Shown: piece by piece, positions 55,039 through 63,196 of the stretch
Numbering within the stretch: position 1 is the stretch's first letter
Layout of the letters: each line of letters begins with the position of its first letter
Source: Gemmatimonadota bacterium DH-78
GTDB lineage: Bacteria; Gemmatimonadota; Gemmatimonadetes; Longimicrobiales; Gaopeijiaceae
Direction of reading: 5' to 3'
Assembly (NCBI GenBank): GCA_038095605.1
Contig: CP144380.1
Span: forward strand, 1,886,001 to 1,950,000
Length of the DNA: 64,000 bases
The notes under the pieces: model-generated
Told to the model about the DNA's origin: nothing
Database searches by the model: none
The model's input: the letters and a program-made list of their open reading frames with translations, nothing else
Program-made: the position numbers and the translations under genes

Positions 55039-55067
55039 AGTATATCCGCCCCCTCCACCGGCCTCAA
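55039..55067 (-). promoter_or_regulatory. Predicted promoter of the acyl-CoA ligase gene
   Basis: TTGAGG (55067-55062), a 17-nt spacer and TATACT (55044-55039) on the minus strand. The -35 contains the TGA stop of aroB. Transcription would start near 55032, 25 nt before the ATG. Confidence 0.65.
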
Positions 55068-56176
55068 GACGACTCCAGCACCGTGCGGACCGGCCCCCGC
55101 TCGACCGCGTGGGCCCAGCGCCCCCCCGCGTCGTGCACCCGCCCGAGTTCGGCGAGGAACACCATCCGCCACTGGCCGGCCCGCACCTTCTTGTCCGCCC
55201 CCAGGAAGCCCTCCACCACCTCGGGGTCGAGCTCGGGGGGCCGGCGGACCGGGAGTTCGACCGCCTGCAGGATCTCGACCAGCCGCTCGGCGGAGCCCTG
55301 TCGCGTGTGGCCGACGAGTTCGCCCAGTTGCGCCTCGAGCACCATCCCGATCGCCACCGCCTCGCCGTGCGTCAGCCCGAACCCCGACGCCGCTTCGAGC
55401 GCGTGCCCCAGGGTGTGCCCGAAGTTGAGGATCTCGCGCAGCCCCGACTCGCGCTCGTCGCGGCTCACCACGGAGGCCTTCACCTCGATCGAGCGAAGGA
55501 CCATGCGGCGGATCGCCTCCACCTCGCCCGAGAGGAGCGCCTCCGCCCGGTGTGCGATGCCCCGGCCGTAGTCTGCGTCGGCGATGGCACCGTGCTTGAC
55601 CGCCTCCGCGAGGCCCTCGGCCCGCTGGCGGCGCGGCAGCGTGCGGATCACGGTCGGGTCGACGATCACCGCGGCGGGCGGATGGAAGGCGCCGACGAGG
55701 TTCTTGCCGGCCGGGGTGTCGACCCCCGTCTTCCCGCCGACCGCACTGTCGACCATGGCCACGATCGAGGTGGGTACCTGCACCACCGGCACTCCGCGCA
55801 GATAGGTCGCAGCGACGAAGCCGGCCAGGTCGCCCGTGACCCCTCCACCGAGCGCCACCACTCCGGAGTCCCGCCCCAAGCCGCGCGCGAGCATGGCGTC
55901 GGTGAGCGCCTCCCATCGGGCCCGCGTCTTGTTCTGCTCCCCCGCGGGAAAGGTCAGCAGGGGGGCGTCGGCGCCGCCGAACGACGCGCACACGCGGTCG
56001 CCGTAGAGGGCGCCCACCGTGTCGTCGGCGATCACCACCCAGCGACGGGCAGAGGGGGCCACCGCGCGGGCCACCTCACCCACGGTGTCGATCAGCCCCG
56101 TGCCGACCCGCACGGCGTAGTCGCGCAGCCCCCCTCCGGCCCGAACCGGCACCTCGGTCACCGCGGTCGCGCTCAC
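55064..56176 (-). CDS. aroB: 3-dehydroquinate synthase
   Basis: The 370-residue protein converts DAHP to 3-dehydroquinate with NAD and a metal. The NAD/metal segments are present: FPAGEQNKTRARWEAL, ALGGGVTGDLAGFVAATYLRGV, TSIVAMVDSAVGGKTGVD, and the zinc ligands E and H in GLAEAVKHGAI, FGHTLGHALE and LTHGEAVAIGM. The GTG at 56176 overlaps the metalloprotease stop as GTGA. It supplies the substrate of AroQ (36747-37217). Confidence 0.96.
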   Translation of the reverse strand: MSATAVTEVPVRAGGGLRDYAVRVGTGLIDTVGEVARAVAPSARRWVVIADDTVGALYGDRVCASFGGADAPLLTFPAGEQNKTRARWEALTDAMLARGLGRDSGVVALGGGVTGDLAGFVAATYLRGVPVVQVPTSIVAMVDSAVGGKTGVDTPAGKNLVGAFHPPAAVIVDPTVIRTLPRRQRAEGLAEAVKHGAIADADYGRGIAHRAEALLSGEVEAIRRMVLRSIEVKASVVSRDERESGLREILNFGHTLGHALEAASGFGLTHGEAVAIGMVLEAQLGELVGHTRQGSAERLVEILQAVELPVRRPPELDPEVVEGFLGADKKVRAGQWRMVFLAELGRVHDAGGRWAHAVERGPVRTVLESS

Positions 56177-57393
56177 TCGTGCCCTCCCGCGAGCGCCACC
56201 GCCACGTCGCCGTCGTACCCCACGCGCAGCAGCGCCACCGGCCGCCCGTCGACCTCGCGCACCTCGATGCGCGCCTCGGCCGGAAGGGCGCCGAGGTGCG
56301 GTTCGAGAGCGGCGACGAAGGCATCGCGATCGGCCGCCGTGTCCCACACCGACGCCCACACCAGTCCGGTGGACCCCTCGGCACCGACGAGTGCGAAGCG
56401 GTCTCCGTCCCACCCGAGTGCCGCCGCCCCGGCGCCGTGCTCGCGGAGCAGCAGATCGCTCTCCGCTCGGCCCAGCACCTCGTCGAACAGCACCTCGCCG
56501 CGGGCGGGGAGCACCCGCACTTCGGTGGGTTCGTCCACCTCGCTCCCCAGGCGGCGCTCCGGCTCCAGCACCTGCTCCGTGGACGTCGGCAGCAGCCCGC
56601 GGAAGGCCGCCCCCCGCTCTCGCCCCCCGCTCCACATCTCGAGCACGAAACCGGCGCCCTCCAGATAGGGGAACAGCAGCGACTCGCTCACCACCGCCGG
56701 CGCCGAGGCCAGTGCAGGATACTGGTCGCGGGCGCCGTCGAGGGCCGGGCGAAGCTGGTCGCCGAAGCCGGGCGTACGACCGACGTCGAGGTCGCGCCCC
56801 TGCGTCTCCGAGAAGACGTGCTCCATCATCACCAGCGTGGCGTGCCCTTCGATGGCCGCCTGCGCCGCCTTGCGCCGATCGTTGTCGAGTGCGGGGTCGG
56901 TGATGGAGTCGAGCGGCACGGTCTGATCCTGCACCGCGTGCACGAGCTCGTGAAGGAGCAGTGGTCGCAGCATCTCCGCCGGCTGATCGTCGAGCACGAA
57001 GAGCGCCGTGGAGTCGGGGTCGTAGAAGCCGGCCACCTGCTCGAGGTAGACCGCCATCAACAGCTCGCGCAACCGCAGATCTCCCGGCACCAGCCCCAGG
57101 AGATGATAGCTGCGGGTGAGTCGTTCGGCTCGCTCCTCGGGCAGTTCCTCGTCGAGCTTGGAGCGCAGATACCGCTCGAGGTCGTCGCGCGTGCGCCTCT
57201 CCAGCCGCACCGGCTCCCGGAGTTCCAGTCCCGAACGCTGGGCGAGCTGCGGCAGGATCTCGGCCGCCAGTGCGCGCAGCTCCGGGTCGGAGGCCACCAC
57301 CAGCGTCGTGTCGGGCGGGATCAGGGGCGGTCCGGCGTCGGCGCTGCCGCAGGCGGCCGAGGCGAGGATCAGGGCGACGGCGAGGACTCTCAT
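56173..57393 (-). CDS. Lipoprotein with HEXXH metalloprotease motif
   Basis: The 406-residue protein has a lipoprotein-type signal (RVLAVALILASAAC, Cys15). A zinc motif HELVH lies at 148-152, and IEGHA with E182 could give the third ligand, as in gluzincin-type metalloproteases. A C-terminal part (about 225-406) is probably a separate beta-rich domain. No family name is certain; the zinc site suggests a periplasmic or surface protease. GGAG lies 5 nt before the ATG. It overlaps aroB as GTGA, an unusual partner. Confidence 0.75.
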   Translation of the reverse strand: MRVLAVALILASAACGSADAGPPLIPPDTTLVVASDPELRALAAEILPQLAQRSGLELREPVRLERRTRDDLERYLRSKLDEELPEERAERLTRSYHLLGLVPGDLRLRELLMAVYLEQVAGFYDPDSTALFVLDDQPAEMLRPLLLHELVHAVQDQTVPLDSITDPALDNDRRKAAQAAIEGHATLVMMEHVFSETQGRDLDVGRTPGFGDQLRPALDGARDQYPALASAPAVVSESLLFPYLEGAGFVLEMWSGGRERGAAFRGLLPTSTEQVLEPERRLGSEVDEPTEVRVLPARGEVLFDEVLGRAESDLLLREHGAGAAALGWDGDRFALVGAEGSTGLVWASVWDTAADRDAFVAALEPHLGALPAEARIEVREVDGRPVALLRVGYDGDVAVALAGGHE

Positions 57394-57422
57394 CGATACT
57401 CCAGGGGCGAATACGGACCCGT

Positions 57423-57451
57423 AGTGTAGTGGCGCGAGCCGGGTCTGTCGC
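57423..57451 (-). promoter_or_regulatory. Possible promoter of the HEXXH lipoprotein-aroB unit
   Basis: GCGACA (57451-57446), a 17-nt spacer and TACACT (57428-57423) on the minus strand, about 30 nt before the ATG. The -35 is weak. Confidence 0.4.
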
Positions 57452-57548
57452 CTCGCAACGCTGCACTTCGACGCCGTTCGGCGCCGTGGAAACGGATATT
57501 TCCGGCGCGAGACGGGTACCCCGAACTGGCCCGTTTCATGCATGCATC

Positions 57549-57578
57549 TTGAGTGCATCGCGCGGCCGAATCTACCTT
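57549..57578 (+). promoter_or_regulatory. Predicted promoter of the PBP1A gene
   Basis: TTGAGT (57549-57554), an 18-nt spacer and TACCTT (57573-57578) on the plus strand. A palindrome ATGCATGCAT (57538-57547) abuts the -35 and could be an operator. Confidence 0.6.
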
Positions 57579-57624
57579 CCTGCACGTCGGTCGGTCGCCG
57601 GCTCTTCCAGCTCCCGAGTCCGCC

Positions 57625-59892
57625 ATGGCTTCTCGCTCCTCTTCCAGTCTCCGTGCCCGGCTCGGGCGGCTCGCCGCCCCCCTTCTCGAGGCCCGCATCC
57701 TGGTGCCGGTCGTGCTCGGGCTGCTCTTCGTGGGCTTCGCGGGCGCCGGACTCGCCGTGGGTGCCTGGCAGAACGTCTGCGCCACCTGCCCCTCGGTCGC
57801 ACAGATCCGCACCTGGGAGCCCGAGCAGACGAGCAAGCTGCTGGCCGCCGACGGCCGGCTGATCAGCGAGCTCGGCATGCAGCGGCGGACCCCGGTGGCC
57901 ATCGAGGATCTGCCCCCCTACGTGCCGCAGGCCGTAGTCTCCATCGAGGACCACCGGTTCTATCGCCACAACGGCTTCGACATCTGGGGCTTCTCCCGCG
58001 CGGCCACGGGTCAGCTCATGGGGCAGTACCGGGGGGGCGGCAGCACGATCACCCAGCAGCTCGCCCGCAACATGTTCCTGGAGCGAGTGGGGAACGAGCG
58101 CCGCTACACCCGCAAGCTGCGCGAACTGCAGGTGGCCTTCGAGCTGGAGCGATCGTACGAGAAGGACCAGATCCTCGAAGCCTACATCAACGAGATCTAC
58201 ATGGGTCGCGGCTACGGCTTCCAATCGGCCTCGCGCGCCTACTTCGGCAAGAACGTGACCGAGGTCGACGTGGCCGAGGCCGCGCTGCTCGCCGCGATCC
58301 TCAACCGCCCCACCTTCTACGACCCGTTCCGCAATCCCGAGGCCGCGCTCTTCCGCCGCAATCTCGTGCTGTCGGCCATGGCCGAGCACGGCTACCTCGA
58401 GCCGGAGGAGGCCGAGCGCTGGAAGCAGGCGCCGCTGCCCGTGGAGGACCACTCCTCGGAGTCGATCCACGGCATCGCCCCCTACTTCGAGGAGTGGGTT
58501 CGCCAGATCCTCGACTCCCGTTTCGGCGACGAGGTCTACCGCGGCGGGCTGCGGGTGTACACCACCCTCGACCTCGACGTGCAGCGCGCCGCGGTCGAGG
58601 CGATGAACTGGGGATGGGAGCGGATCGAGGCCGTGCCCGGCTACCGGCATCCCAAGTACGCCGCCTTCGACACGGTCGCTTCGTTCGAGGGAGGGGAGAC
58701 TCCGTATCTGCAGGGGATGATGGTCGTGGTCGAGCCCTCCACCGGTCAGGTGAAGGCGCTGATCGGCGGCCGCGACTTCGAGCACAGCAAGTTCGATCGC
58801 GCGCGACTGGCCCGGCGTCAGGCCGGCTCGTCGTTCAAGCCCTTCGTGTACGTGTCGGCCCTCTCCTCGGGGCTGCCGGCCTCGCACATCGTGTCGGATC
58901 AGCCGGTGGTCTACTCGCAGGTGAGCGGCGAGGACTGGCGCCCCTCGAACTTCGACGGCGAGTTCCGGGGCCCCATGACGATCCGCGAGGCGCTGCGCTC
59001 CTCGATCAACATGGTGGCCATCAAGCTGGGTTGGGAGGAGGTGGGCATCGAGACGGTGGCCCAGACGGCCCGACGCATGGGCATCACCACCGAGATCGAG
59101 CGCTTCCCCTCCACCACGATCGGCGCGGTCGAGGTGCGGCCGCTCGAGATGGCCGAGGCCTACACCGCCTTCGCCAACCTCGGCACGAAGGTGCGCCCCT
59201 TCCCGATCCTGCGGGTGGAAGACGCCGACGGGGAACTGCTGTGGGAGCCGCAGCCCGAGCGCACGCAGGTGCTCGACTCCCTCCCGGCACGGCTGATGGT
59301 CGACATGCTGCAGGACGCGGCCAATCAGGGCACCGGAGCCAACATCCGAGCGATCGGCAATCTGCCGTACGAAGTGCCCGCCGCCGGCAAGACGGGCACC
59401 ACCAACGACGGCACCAACACCTGGTTCATGGGCTTCACGCCGAATCTGACGGCCGGCGTCTGGTTCGGCATGGACCGCCCGGTGCCGATCACCTACAACG
59501 CCACCGGTGGAGGCTATGCCGCCCCGGTGTGGGGCCGGTTCATGCGGCACGTGTACTACGGCATGGACTCCGCCACCGATTCGACCGCCACGGCGGGCAC
59601 CTTCGACGAGGGGGTGGTGCCGATCCCGGCGCCGTGGCCGATGCCCGTCGAGCTGACCACTCGCGAGGTGGACGGGCGCAGCGGGAAGCTGTGGTCGCCC
59701 TGGTGCTCCGACGCGGTGGATCCCGCCACCGTGGACGAAGACGGTCCTCGCCCGGTCATGCGCCGCTACACGGAGTACTACATCCCCGGCACGGAGCCGA
59801 CCGAGATGTGCGACGATTCGCGGCGCAACATGTTCCGGATTCCCCAGGGAATCGGGCCCGTCGGGCGCCGGGGGGGAGGCGGCGGGGGTTGA
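57625..59892 (+). CDS. Penicillin-binding protein 1A, bifunctional
   Basis: The 755-residue class A PBP polymerises and cross-links peptidoglycan. A membrane anchor (about 26-47) precedes the glycosyltransferase domain with E108-D in EDHRFYRHNGFD and STITQQLARN. The transpeptidase motifs are S402xxK (SSFK), S460-I-N and KTGT at 589-592. The end is Gly-rich. The ATG at 57625 fits a short basic N-terminus; the frame extends to 57553 but would overlap the promoter. A small DUF3343 gene overlaps its stop. Confidence 0.95.
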   Translation: MASRSSSSLRARLGRLAAPLLEARILVPVVLGLLFVGFAGAGLAVGAWQNVCATCPSVAQIRTWEPEQTSKLLAADGRLISELGMQRRTPVAIEDLPPYVPQAVVSIEDHRFYRHNGFDIWGFSRAATGQLMGQYRGGGSTITQQLARNMFLERVGNERRYTRKLRELQVAFELERSYEKDQILEAYINEIYMGRGYGFQSASRAYFGKNVTEVDVAEAALLAAILNRPTFYDPFRNPEAALFRRNLVLSAMAEHGYLEPEEAERWKQAPLPVEDHSSESIHGIAPYFEEWVRQILDSRFGDEVYRGGLRVYTTLDLDVQRAAVEAMNWGWERIEAVPGYRHPKYAAFDTVASFEGGETPYLQGMMVVVEPSTGQVKALIGGRDFEHSKFDRARLARRQAGSSFKPFVYVSALSSGLPASHIVSDQPVVYSQVSGEDWRPSNFDGEFRGPMTIREALRSSINMVAIKLGWEEVGIETVAQTARRMGITTEIERFPSTTIGAVEVRPLEMAEAYTAFANLGTKVRPFPILRVEDADGELLWEPQPERTQVLDSLPARLMVDMLQDAANQGTGANIRAIGNLPYEVPAAGKTGTTNDGTNTWFMGFTPNLTAGVWFGMDRPVPITYNATGGGYAAPVWGRFMRHVYYGMDSATDSTATAGTFDEGVVPIPAPWPMPVELTTREVDGRSGKLWSPWCSDAVDPATVDEDGPRPVMRRYTEYYIPGTEPTEMCDDSRRNMFRIPQGIGPVGRRGGGGGG

Positions 59893-60122
59893 GTCGGGCC
59901 CTCTTCCTCTTCCCGTCCACGCACATGGCGATGTGGGCCGAAGAGGTGGCCGAGGAGGCTTCGCTTCCGGCCGAACTGGTGCCGGCGCCCCCGGGCAGCG
60001 AGGCCCTGTGCGATCTCGCTCTTCAGACCTTCGACCACCTCGAGGGGGCGGTTCGGACGGCCCTCGTCGAGGCGGGAGTCGACTTCACCCGGCCGGCAGC
60101 GTCTCCACCCCCGACCGAGTGA
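59889..60122 (+). CDS. DUF3343 small protein
   Basis: The 77-residue protein resembles DUF3343 (described as Se/S carrier-like): LFLFPSTHMAMWAEE, then LVPAPPGSEALCDLAL with one cysteine, and a C-terminal helix ending near AGVDF. The family usually has FxSThxA and a cysteine in the middle segment. Function here is unknown. The TTG at 59889 overlaps the PBP1A stop as TTGA, so it depends on the PBP transcript. Its end overlaps the end of deoA by 38 nt on the opposite strand. Confidence 0.75.
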   Translation: MSRALFLFPSTHMAMWAEEVAEEASLPAELVPAPPGSEALCDLALQTFDHLEGAVRTALVEAGVDFTRPAASPPPTE

Positions 60123-61419
60123 CCCGGTGCGAGACGAGCGGGCGCAGCGGCCCGCCCTCGTCGTCCCACCGCACCGCGTTCCGCAGCGCCACCTCGCCGG
60201 CATCCGCCGCACCCTCGTCGGCTGCGTGCACCTCGGCGAGCAGGTCGCCGTGCGACAGTGCGTCGCCCGCCTCGACGCACAGCAGGAAGCCCACGCGCGG
60301 GTCGATGGTGTCTCCGAGACGGGCCCGCCCGCCCCGCATCGCCACCACGGCCTCGCCTAGGGCCCTCGGCTCCACCCGGGCCAGCCGTCCGTCCCGATCG
60401 GCGGAGATCGCGCGCACCACCGGCGCCCGCTCGAAACCGTCGGGGTTCGACACCAGCGCGGGGTCCCCTCCCTGCGCCTCCACGAGCCGCTCCATTCGCC
60501 GCAGCGCGGAGCCGTCGTCGAGGGCCGCCTCGGCCGCCGCGATCGCATCGGGCTCGGTGCGTCCCGAGTCGCCGAGGCGGGCCATGGCCGCCGCTTCGAG
60601 CACCACGAGCGCGCGCAGGTCGTCGGGGCCGCCCCCCGCCAGACAGCGGAAGGCCTCGGCCGTTTCGAGGGTGTTGCCGACGGCGCGTCCGAGCGGCCGA
60701 TCCATCGCCGTCACGAGCGCCTCCGTCTCCACCCCGCGCGCCGCACCCAGCCCCACCATCACTCGAGCCAGCTCGAGTGCCCGCTCCTCACTCTGCATGA
60801 AGGCTCCCGACCCCACCTTCACGTCGAGCAGCAACCCGGTGAGCCCCTCGGCGAGCTTCTTGCTCATGATGCTGGCGGCGATCAGCGGAATGGCCGGCAC
60901 GGTGCCCGTCACGCTGCGCAGATCGTACAGGCGGCGGTCGAGGGGGGCGATCTCGGCCGTCTGCCCGATCATGGCGCACCCGACCGCTTCGAGCACGGCC
61001 CGAAAGGCGCCGAGATCCAGATCGGTGCGAAACCCGGGGATCGCTTCCAGTTTATCCAGCGTACCACCGGTGTGTCCCAGGCCCCGCCCCGACATCATCG
61101 GTACGTACACGCCCAGTTCCGCCGCGAGCGGCGCCAGCGCGATCGAGACCTTGTCGCCCACTCCGCCGGTGGAGTGCTTGTCGATGCGGGCCGCGCCGAG
61201 GTCCCGGAGGTCGAGCGAGGCCCCCGACCCGAGCATGATCTCGACGAGGTCGTCGAGCTCTCGAGCGTCCATTCCCCGGAAGAGCACCGCCATGAGAAAG
61301 GCCGACATCTGGTACTCCTCCACCTCTCCGGCGAGGTACGCCGAGAAGAAGTCCCGCAGCCGGGACGAGGAGATGGCTCGGCCGTCGCGCTTGGCCTCGA
61401 TCACCTGGGCGGGGATCAT
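60085..61419 (-). CDS. deoA: Pyrimidine-nucleoside (thymidine) phosphorylase
   Basis: The 444-residue protein cleaves thymidine or uridine with phosphate. The signature KHSTGGVGDK lies at 81-90; SGRGLGHTGGTLDKLEAIPGF and SKKLAEGLTGLLLDVKVGSGAF are also present. The ATG at 61419 gives the family start AQVIEAKRDGRAIS, with GGGAG about 11 nt upstream. Its 5' end overlaps that of the plus-strand TPR gene by 47 nt and its 3' end overlaps the DUF3343 gene by 38 nt. Confidence 0.95.
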   Translation of the reverse strand: MIPAQVIEAKRDGRAISSSRLRDFFSAYLAGEVEEYQMSAFLMAVLFRGMDARELDDLVEIMLGSGASLDLRDLGAARIDKHSTGGVGDKVSIALAPLAAELGVYVPMMSGRGLGHTGGTLDKLEAIPGFRTDLDLGAFRAVLEAVGCAMIGQTAEIAPLDRRLYDLRSVTGTVPAIPLIAASIMSKKLAEGLTGLLLDVKVGSGAFMQSEERALELARVMVGLGAARGVETEALVTAMDRPLGRAVGNTLETAEAFRCLAGGGPDDLRALVVLEAAAMARLGDSGRTEPDAIAAAEAALDDGSALRRMERLVEAQGGDPALVSNPDGFERAPVVRAISADRDGRLARVEPRALGEAVVAMRGGRARLGDTIDPRVGFLLCVEAGDALSHGDLLAEVHAADEGAADAGEVALRNAVRWDDEGGPLRPLVSHRVTRSGVETLPAG

Positions 61420-62185
61420 CGCGTTGCTTCTCCCTCTGTATCCCCTGGCGGGGCAGGAGGTGGTGGTTTCGGTGTCGATTCGAGATGGGGTGACCCGGGG
61501 AGACGAGCACTTCGCCGCCCTGCGGGCCGACAGCGCCCTGGAGTCGTACCGCGGGACGCTCGTCTCCGAGCCCGACCGCTTCGACGCGCTCTGGCGAGCG
61601 GCGCGGGCCGCGGTGTCGGTCGGAATGCTCGAGCCCGACGACGACCGCAGCGCCGAATGGTACGACCTGGCGCTGGATTTCGCCGACCGGGCGGTCTCGG
61701 TCGAGCCCGACTCGGCGGCGGGATGGGAGTGGCGGGCCATCGCCACCGGCCAGAAGGCGTTGGCGGTCGGCCCGAGCCGACGAGTGGCACTGTCCGAGCA
61801 GGTGCGAACCTACGCGTTGCGCACCCTCGAACTCGACCCGGAGGCGGCCGGCGCCCATCACGTGCTCGGACAGTGGCACGCGGAGATCCAGCGACTGGGC
61901 GGACTCACCCGCTTCGCCGCCGAGCGGCTCCTCGGGGCCGCCACCTTCCGCGAAGCCTCGTGGACCGAGGCCCTGCGCCATCTGGAGCGGGCCGTCGAAC
62001 TCGAGCCTCGGGCACCCATCCACAGGCTGGCCCTCGCCCGGCTTCTCGTGGACCGCGAGCGCCCGGCTGAAGCGATCCGGCAACTCCGGACCGGAGCGAC
62101 GCTCGCGCCGGCCGAGCCCACCGACCCCGGGCATCTCGAGGAGATCCGCGACCTGCTGGCCGATCTCGAATCCGGGGCCCGATGA
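61373..62185 (+). CDS. Secreted TPR protein
   Basis: The 270-residue protein has a signal peptide (RLASITWAGIIALLLPLYPLAGQ) and TPR-like helices over most of its length (RAVSVEPDSAAGWEWRAIATGQKALAV, ALRHLERAVELEPRAPIHRLALARLL). It is probably periplasmic and scaffolding, function unknown. The ATG at 61373 keeps the signal peptide; AGGAG directly abuts the ATG, closer than usual. A TTG at 61424 would clear deoA but would cut the signal. Confidence 0.75.
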   Translation: MARPSRLASITWAGIIALLLPLYPLAGQEVVVSVSIRDGVTRGDEHFAALRADSALESYRGTLVSEPDRFDALWRAARAAVSVGMLEPDDDRSAEWYDLALDFADRAVSVEPDSAAGWEWRAIATGQKALAVGPSRRVALSEQVRTYALRTLELDPEAAGAHHVLGQWHAEIQRLGGLTRFAAERLLGAATFREASWTEALRHLERAVELEPRAPIHRLALARLLVDRERPAEAIRQLRTGATLAPAEPTDPGHLEEIRDLLADLESGAR

Positions 62186-62191
62186 CGACGA

Positions 62192-62211
62192 CCCCGCGCC
62201 GGTTCGCGGGG
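62192..62211. terminator. Hairpin between the convergent TPR and YtxH genes
   Basis: CCCCGCG (62192-62198) pairs with CGCGGGG (62205-62211) around a 6-nt loop, 6 nt after the TPR stop and 31 nt from the YtxH stop. It may serve both genes; no T-run is present. Confidence 0.45.
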
Positions 62212-62242
62212 CGCGGACCGGAGCGGGGCCGTACGACGGCGC

Positions 62243-62491
62243 TCAGCGACCGAGGCGGGCCCGCGCGCCTTCGAGCGCGTCGTCGACCTTGCTCCGAACG
62301 TCGGCGGCGAGGTCCTCGAACCGATCGCCGGCATTGCTCCGGACGTCCACGGCCCGGCGCCGGATCCTGCGACGGGTGCGGCGCCCACTCTGCGGGGCCG
62401 TCAGCAGGGCCACACCGGCGCCGATGACGGCGCCGAGCACCAGCCCGGAAACGAAGTTCATGACCTGGGTGGAATGTTCGTCGTATTCCAT
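62243..62491 (-). CDS. YtxH domain protein
   Basis: The 82-residue protein has one hydrophobic segment with small residues (FVSGLVLGAVIGAGVALLTAPQSG) followed by a basic, helical part (RRTRRRIRRRAVDVRS) as in YtxH proteins, which are small membrane proteins linked to stress in Bacillus. Function is unknown. It begins at an ATG and is divergent from the V4R gene. Confidence 0.85.
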   Translation of the reverse strand: MEYDEHSTQVMNFVSGLVLGAVIGAGVALLTAPQSGRRTRRRIRRRAVDVRSNAGDRFEDLAADVRSKVDDALEGARARLGR

Positions 62492-62527
62492 TGTCTACGC
62501 GCTCCAACGCGATGGGGTCAGGGGGGA

Positions 62528-62590
62528 GGCACCGGTGCCCGGGCACCGACACCCTCTCTATATTACTGCAATCGGGGGACTCCGTCCCCC
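62528..62590. promoter_or_regulatory. Divergent control region between YtxH and V4R genes
   Basis: Two overlapping palindromes, GGCACCGGTGCC (62528-62539) and CGGTGCCCGGGCACCG (62533-62548), are followed by TATATT (62559-62564), a candidate -10 for the plus strand; ATATTA read on the minus strand gives TAATAT. A 7-bp hairpin (62574-62590) would lie at the 5' end of the plus transcript. No -35 match was seen, so activation or an overlapping operator is possible. Confidence 0.4.
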
Positions 62591-62648
62591 ACCCGAGCGA
62601 CCGACGGGACGAGCCCGTCGACGCCATTCCGAGCGTCGTGGAGGAGCG

Positions 62649-63194
62649 ATGGAGTCCCAGCCGCGCGAGATTTCGATTCCCGCGGAGGCCTTCGAGCATC
62701 TTCGGGCCGCCCTCGTCCAGGAGGGTGGCGAGGCCGCCGGGGTCCACGCACTCCACGCGGCCGGCTTCGCCACGGGCGAGAGCATCTACGAGCTCTTCGT
62801 CGGCTCCACGGGCCGCACTCCGGAAGACACGGGGCCCGGCCGCTTCTTCGCCGGCCTCGCGGACTTCTTCCGGAGCAGGGGCTGGGGAACCCTCACGCAT
62901 GAATCGCGCCACCCCGGTCTGTCGGTGCTGACCAGCGTCGACTGGGCCGAGGCCGACGAGGAGAGCGAGGGGCATCCCACCTGCGCCTTCTCCTCGGGCG
63001 TACTCAGCTATCTGCTCACCCGGGCCGCAGGGGCCCCGGTAGCGGTGCTGGAGACGGCGTGCAGAGCGCGGGGCGACGCGCGCTGCGAGTTCGCCTTCGG
63101 CTCGGAGCACACGATTCAGGCGGTGTACGGGGCGCTCGTGGAGGGCGGCACTCTCGACGACGCCCTGGCCTCGCTTCGGTCCGGCGCCGACTGA
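62649..63194 (+). CDS. V4R domain protein
   Basis: The 181-residue protein resembles V4R (4-vinyl reductase) domains, small-molecule sensors or hydrocarbon-binding folds: EGGEAAGVHALHAAGFATG near the start and VAVLETACRARGDARCEFAFG near the end with two cysteines. It has no kinase or DNA-binding part. A GAGGAG lies just upstream of the ATG. ruvX follows 2 nt later, so it is probably co-transcribed with ruvX-mltG. Confidence 0.82.
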   Translation: MESQPREISIPAEAFEHLRAALVQEGGEAAGVHALHAAGFATGESIYELFVGSTGRTPEDTGPGRFFAGLADFFRSRGWGTLTHESRHPGLSVLTSVDWAEADEESEGHPTCAFSSGVLSYLLTRAAGAPVAVLETACRARGDARCEFAFGSEHTIQAVYGALVEGGTLDDALASLRSGAD

Positions 63195-63196
63195 TC

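Noticed and set aside
57270-60122. A 950-residue plus-strand frame
   Set aside because: Most is a shadow of PBP1A in another frame; only its last 77 codons, from the TTG at 59889, are real (DUF3343).
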